From assembly GCA_945869935.1 (NCBI GenBank), contig CAMBSA010000053.1, positions 1 to 8,330 of the forward strand: a stretch of DNA of 8,330 nucleotides. Reading direction: 5' to 3'. Below, in pieces: positions 6,511-8,330 of the stretch; position 1 is the stretch's first letter, and each line of letters begins with the position of its first letter. Origin of the DNA: Bordetella parapertussis (lineage in GTDB: Bacteria; Pseudomonadota; Gammaproteobacteria; Burkholderiales; SG8-39). The translations under genes were made by a program, and so were the position numbers. The notes below the pieces were generated by a model. The model had not been told where the DNA came from and ran no database searches. It saw only the letters and a list, made by a program, of their open reading frames with translations.

Positions 6511-7174
6511 ACCTGATGAAGTAGCCGAGTACCTCAAGGCCAATCCTGCCTTCTTCGACCAGTATGCGGAACTTCTGTCGACGATCCAGGTGGCCAATCC
6601 CCACGGCGGACGCGCCATTGCCTTGTCCGACCGGCAGGTGCTTGCGCTGCGTGATGACAACCGCAAGCTCGCCGCCAAGCTGAAGGTGGTCATCGACTTC
6701 GGCGAAGACAACATGAACCGCAGCGACAAGCTGCAGCGGCTCGCGGTTGCGCTCATGCAGGCGCGCGACCTCGCGGCTTTCCTGTCCTCGCTCTACCTGC
6801 ATCTGCGGGAGGACTTCGCGGTTCCCCATGTGGCGGTCCGCGTCTGGAAGGTGTCCGACCGCGACGACGCGGGGCGCGCCGAGGTCGAGCCGGTGAGCGA
6901 TGCTCTCAAGGATTACGCCGCGGGTCTCGAACATCCGTACTGCGGCCCGAGCGGCAACGTCGAGGCGGCTTCCCTGTTCGGCGATGCGGCCTCGCATGTG
7001 CGCTCCGTCGGGCATCTCGCGCTTCGAGCCGGTGGCAGCGGCGTGGATCGTCCCTGCATCGGGTTGCTCGCGCTCGGAAGCGAAGACCTGATGCGCTTCC
7101 AGTCGGATATGGACACGCTCTACCAGGTGCGTCTGGCCGAACTCGTCAGCGCAGGTCTGGCACGCATCCTGTGA
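6494..7174 (+). CDS. DUF484 family protein (YigA-like), function unknown
   Basis: A 226-residue DUF484 protein, a family regularly found between dapF and xerC in proteobacteria but without an assigned biochemical role. The N-terminal signature is present: [20 protein letters not shown] (residues 9-28), followed by [22 protein letters not shown], a helix likely to form a coiled coil around residues 44-75, and a C-terminal half with a GAF-like pattern including [15 protein letters not shown]. No membrane segment or signal peptide is seen. The start ATG lies within the last codons of dapF (17-bp overlap), with GGAG at 6478-6481. A link to XerC or cell-cycle timing is suggested only by conserved neighbourhood. 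Confidence 0.92.
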   Translation: MNPALEPDEVAEYLKANPAFFDQYAELLSTIQVANPHGGRAIALSDRQVLALRDDNRKLAAKLKVVIDFGEDNMNRSDKLQRLAVALMQARDLAAFLSSLYLHLREDFAVPHVAVRVWKVSDRDDAGRAEVEPVSDALKDYAAGLEHPYCGPSGNVEAASLFGDAASHVRSVGHLALRAGGSGVDRPCIGLLALGSEDLMRFQSDMDTLYQVRLAELVSAGLARIL

Positions 7175-7193
7175 ACCGCGCGCTTGGCGCGGT
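7175..7193. repeat. Perfect 7-bp inverted repeat directly after the DUF484 stop
   Basis: ACCGCGC (7175-7181) and GCGCGGT (7187-7193) form a perfect GC-rich stem with a 5-nt loop starting on the base after the stop codon. No T-run follows on either strand, so it is not a standard terminator. It may pause polymerase or ribosomes, or stabilise mRNA ends, between DUF484 and xerC. Confidence 0.65.
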
Positions 7194-7195
7194 GC

Positions 7196-7223
7196 GTTCC
7201 GGCCGTCTTTTGCCGACCGGAAC
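7196..7223. repeat. Second inverted repeat upstream of xerC
   Basis: GTTCCGG (7196-7202) and CCGGAAC (7217-7223) form a 7-bp stem around a 14-nt loop containing CTTTTG. It lies 2 bp after the preceding hairpin and 27 bp before the xerC ATG. There is no trailing T-run. It could be an mRNA structure or a protein-binding dyad. Confidence 0.6.
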
Positions 7224-7250
7224 TCTGGCGACCGGGCGCGGGCGGTAGCG

Positions 7251-8186
7251 ATGAAACGAATGCCCGTTACGGTGGCGCAAGCGGCTAGCCCTCCCCGGAG
7301 CGATCTGCGGGTAGCCGATTTCCTTGCCGATCTTGCGAATGCTCGACGCCTCTCCGGGCACACCTGCGTTGCCTACGCGCGCGATATCGCGCGGTTGTTC
7401 GAGGTGATCGGTGCAACGCCGCTTGAGCGCCTTCAGGCGATCGATATCCGTCGCGCGGTGGCGAAACTGCACGGCAGAGGACTCGACGGCCGGTCGATCG
7501 CGCGGATGCTGTCGGCCTGGCGAAGCTTCTATCGCTGGCTCGCGAAGCATCACGGATTCAAGCTCAATCCCTGCGAGGGTCTGCGCGCGCCGAAGAGCGC
7601 AAAGCGCCTGCCCGACGCGCTCTCGCCCGACGCGGTATCCAGTCTTCTCGAAGGCGTCGCGGAGGATGCGCAGGAACTGCGCGATAAGGCGATGTTCGAG
7701 CTGTTCTATTCGTCCGGCTTGCGTCTTGCGGAACTCGTGGGGCTGGATGCCGCGGCCGCCCGCGGAATGCGTGCCGACGCGGAAGTCACGGTGGTCGGCA
7801 AGGGCCGCAAGACGCGCTCCGTGCCGGTTGGCCGCAAGGCGCTCGATGCACTTGCCGGCTGGTTGGAAGTGCGAGCGCAACTTGCACGGCCGGACGAAGG
7901 CGCGCTTTTCGTCGGTGCGCGGGGCGAGCGTATTTCGCCCCGGGTGGTGCAGGCGCGGTTGTCGCGCTGGAGACTGAAGCAGGGTGTCGATGCGAAGGTG
8001 CATCCGCACGTGCTGCGCCACTCGTTCGCAAGCCACGTGTTGCAATCCTCGGGTGACCTTCGCGCGGTGCAGGAAATGCTCGGCCACGCGAGCATTTCGA
8101 CCACGCAGGTATATACGCATCTGGATTTCCAGCACCTGGCGAAAGCCTACGACGCCGCCCACCCGCGCGCCAAGAAAAAGCCCTGA
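7251..8186 (+). CDS. xerC: Site-specific tyrosine recombinase XerC
   Basis: A cytosolic tyrosine recombinase that acts with XerD at dif to resolve chromosome dimers. The 311-residue protein has an N-terminal SAM-like core-binding domain (about 18-105, with LSGHTCVAYARDIARLF at 34-50) and a C-terminal catalytic domain. All catalytic residues can be seen: Arg158 in SSGLRLAEL, Lys184 in VVGKGRKTR, His253 and Arg256 in HVLRHSFASH, His279 in LGHASISTTQ, and nucleophile Tyr288 in QVYTHLD. Context (after dapF and DUF484, as in E. coli) favours the housekeeping XerC over a phage or integron integrase. The ATG at 7251 has only a weak purine stretch upstream; an ATG three codons later is an alternative. 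The N-terminus before residue 18 is poorly conserved in appearance. The upstream gap of 76 bp holds two hairpins. Confidence 0.96.
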   Translation: MKRMPVTVAQAASPPRSDLRVADFLADLANARRLSGHTCVAYARDIARLFEVIGATPLERLQAIDIRRAVAKLHGRGLDGRSIARMLSAWRSFYRWLAKHHGFKLNPCEGLRAPKSAKRLPDALSPDAVSSLLEGVAEDAQELRDKAMFELFYSSGLRLAELVGLDAAAARGMRADAEVTVVGKGRKTRSVPVGRKALDALAGWLEVRAQLARPDEGALFVGARGERISPRVVQARLSRWRLKQGVDAKVHPHVLRHSFASHVLQSSGDLRAVQEMLGHASISTTQVYTHLDFQHLAKAYDAAHPRAKKKP

Positions 8187-8188
8187 CG

Positions 8189-8330
8189 ATGAGCGGCGGC
8201 GATACGCAGACGGCGCCTGTTCCGCGCGTGAGCGAGCTCTTCTGGGCGTTCTTCCAGATCGGCGTCTCGGGATTCGGCGGCGTCCTTCCCTGGGCGCGCA
8301 GGGTGCTGGTAGAGAAGCGCCGCTGGCTGA
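8189..8330 (+). CDS. chrA: Chromate transporter ChrA-type protein, N-terminal fragment (cut by window edge)
   Basis: Only the first 47 residues are visible. After a short polar N-terminus they read ELFWAFFQIGVSGFGG (16-31), then VLPWARRVLVEKRRWL (32-47), the conserved start of the CHR chromate ion transporter family (first membrane segment, FGG motif, and a Glu..Arg-Arg-Trp-Leu end). Family members are inner-membrane proteins linked to chromate export; many homologues have no tested substrate. The ATG begins 2 bp after the xerC stop, so co-transcription is likely, though no clear Shine-Dalgarno is seen. Whether the protein is one long two-domain chain or a short half-size pair cannot be told from this window. 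Confidence 0.82.
   Translation, partial: MSGGDTQTAPVPRVSELFWAFFQIGVSGFGGVLPWARRVLVEKRRWL

Noticed and set aside
6188..7363. 391-codon open frame on the minus strand opposite dapF, DUF484 and the start of xerC
   Set aside because: It crosses three convincing genes and both intergenic hairpins and shows no domain.
7251..8186. Tyrosine recombinase as sign of a mobile element or integron
   Set aside because: Conserved dapF-DUF484-xerC context, and no attachment-site repeats, cassette sites or phage genes nearby; it is the housekeeping XerC.
1..8330. CRISPR array, tRNA, rRNA, insertion sequence or toxin-antitoxin system
   Set aside because: No regularly spaced long repeats, no tRNA-like or rRNA stretches, no transposase motifs, and no unexplained small gene pairs were seen on either strand.

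Overview
The window is GC-rich and fully coding apart from short intergenic regions. It looks like a stretch of a betaproteobacterial chromosome (Rhodocyclales/Burkholderiales-like). The grounds are the gene order metK, two tandem LpxL-family acyltransferases, a CoA-binding protein, dapF, DUF484 and xerC, together with an SAH riboswitch in front of ahcY. The lineage is inferred from remembered gene order and protein style; no search was run.

The left part (1-3362), read on the minus strand, is an S-adenosylmethionine cycle cluster in transcription order metK, ahcY, metF. MetK makes SAM. AhcY removes the S-adenosylhomocysteine (SAH) left by methyltransferases. MetF, cut by the left edge, makes the methyl-THF that turns homocysteine back into methionine. 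Each unit is separated by a clear intrinsic terminator: 2109-2139 after metK and 447-476 after ahcY. ahcY has its own promoter (about 2036-2065), and its leader folds as an SAH riboswitch (1955-2030). The 3' strand of the riboswitch pseudoknot can instead pair with the ahcY Shine-Dalgarno region, which gives a legible translational switch.

The divergent intergenic region 3363-3488 holds the metK ribosome-binding site and probable promoter, a CCTGTG/CACAGG dyad, and an unexplained array of four head-to-tail 11-12 bp repeats (3432-3477).

The right part (3489-8330), on the plus strand, is a tightly packed probable operon: two lipid A (Kdo2-lipid IVA) late acyltransferase homologues, a small CoA-binding protein, diaminopimelate epimerase (dapF), a DUF484 protein, the recombinase gene xerC, and the start of a ChrA-type chromate transporter cut by the right edge. 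Most junctions overlap (11, 4 and 17 bp) or nearly touch (2 bp). The exceptions are a 25 bp gap before the CoA-binding gene and a 76 bp gap before xerC that contains two back-to-back inverted repeats. The functions are envelope and peptidoglycan precursor synthesis plus chromosome-dimer resolution. I see no mobile element, CRISPR array, tRNA or rRNA. The noteworthy material is regulatory rather than a new gene system.
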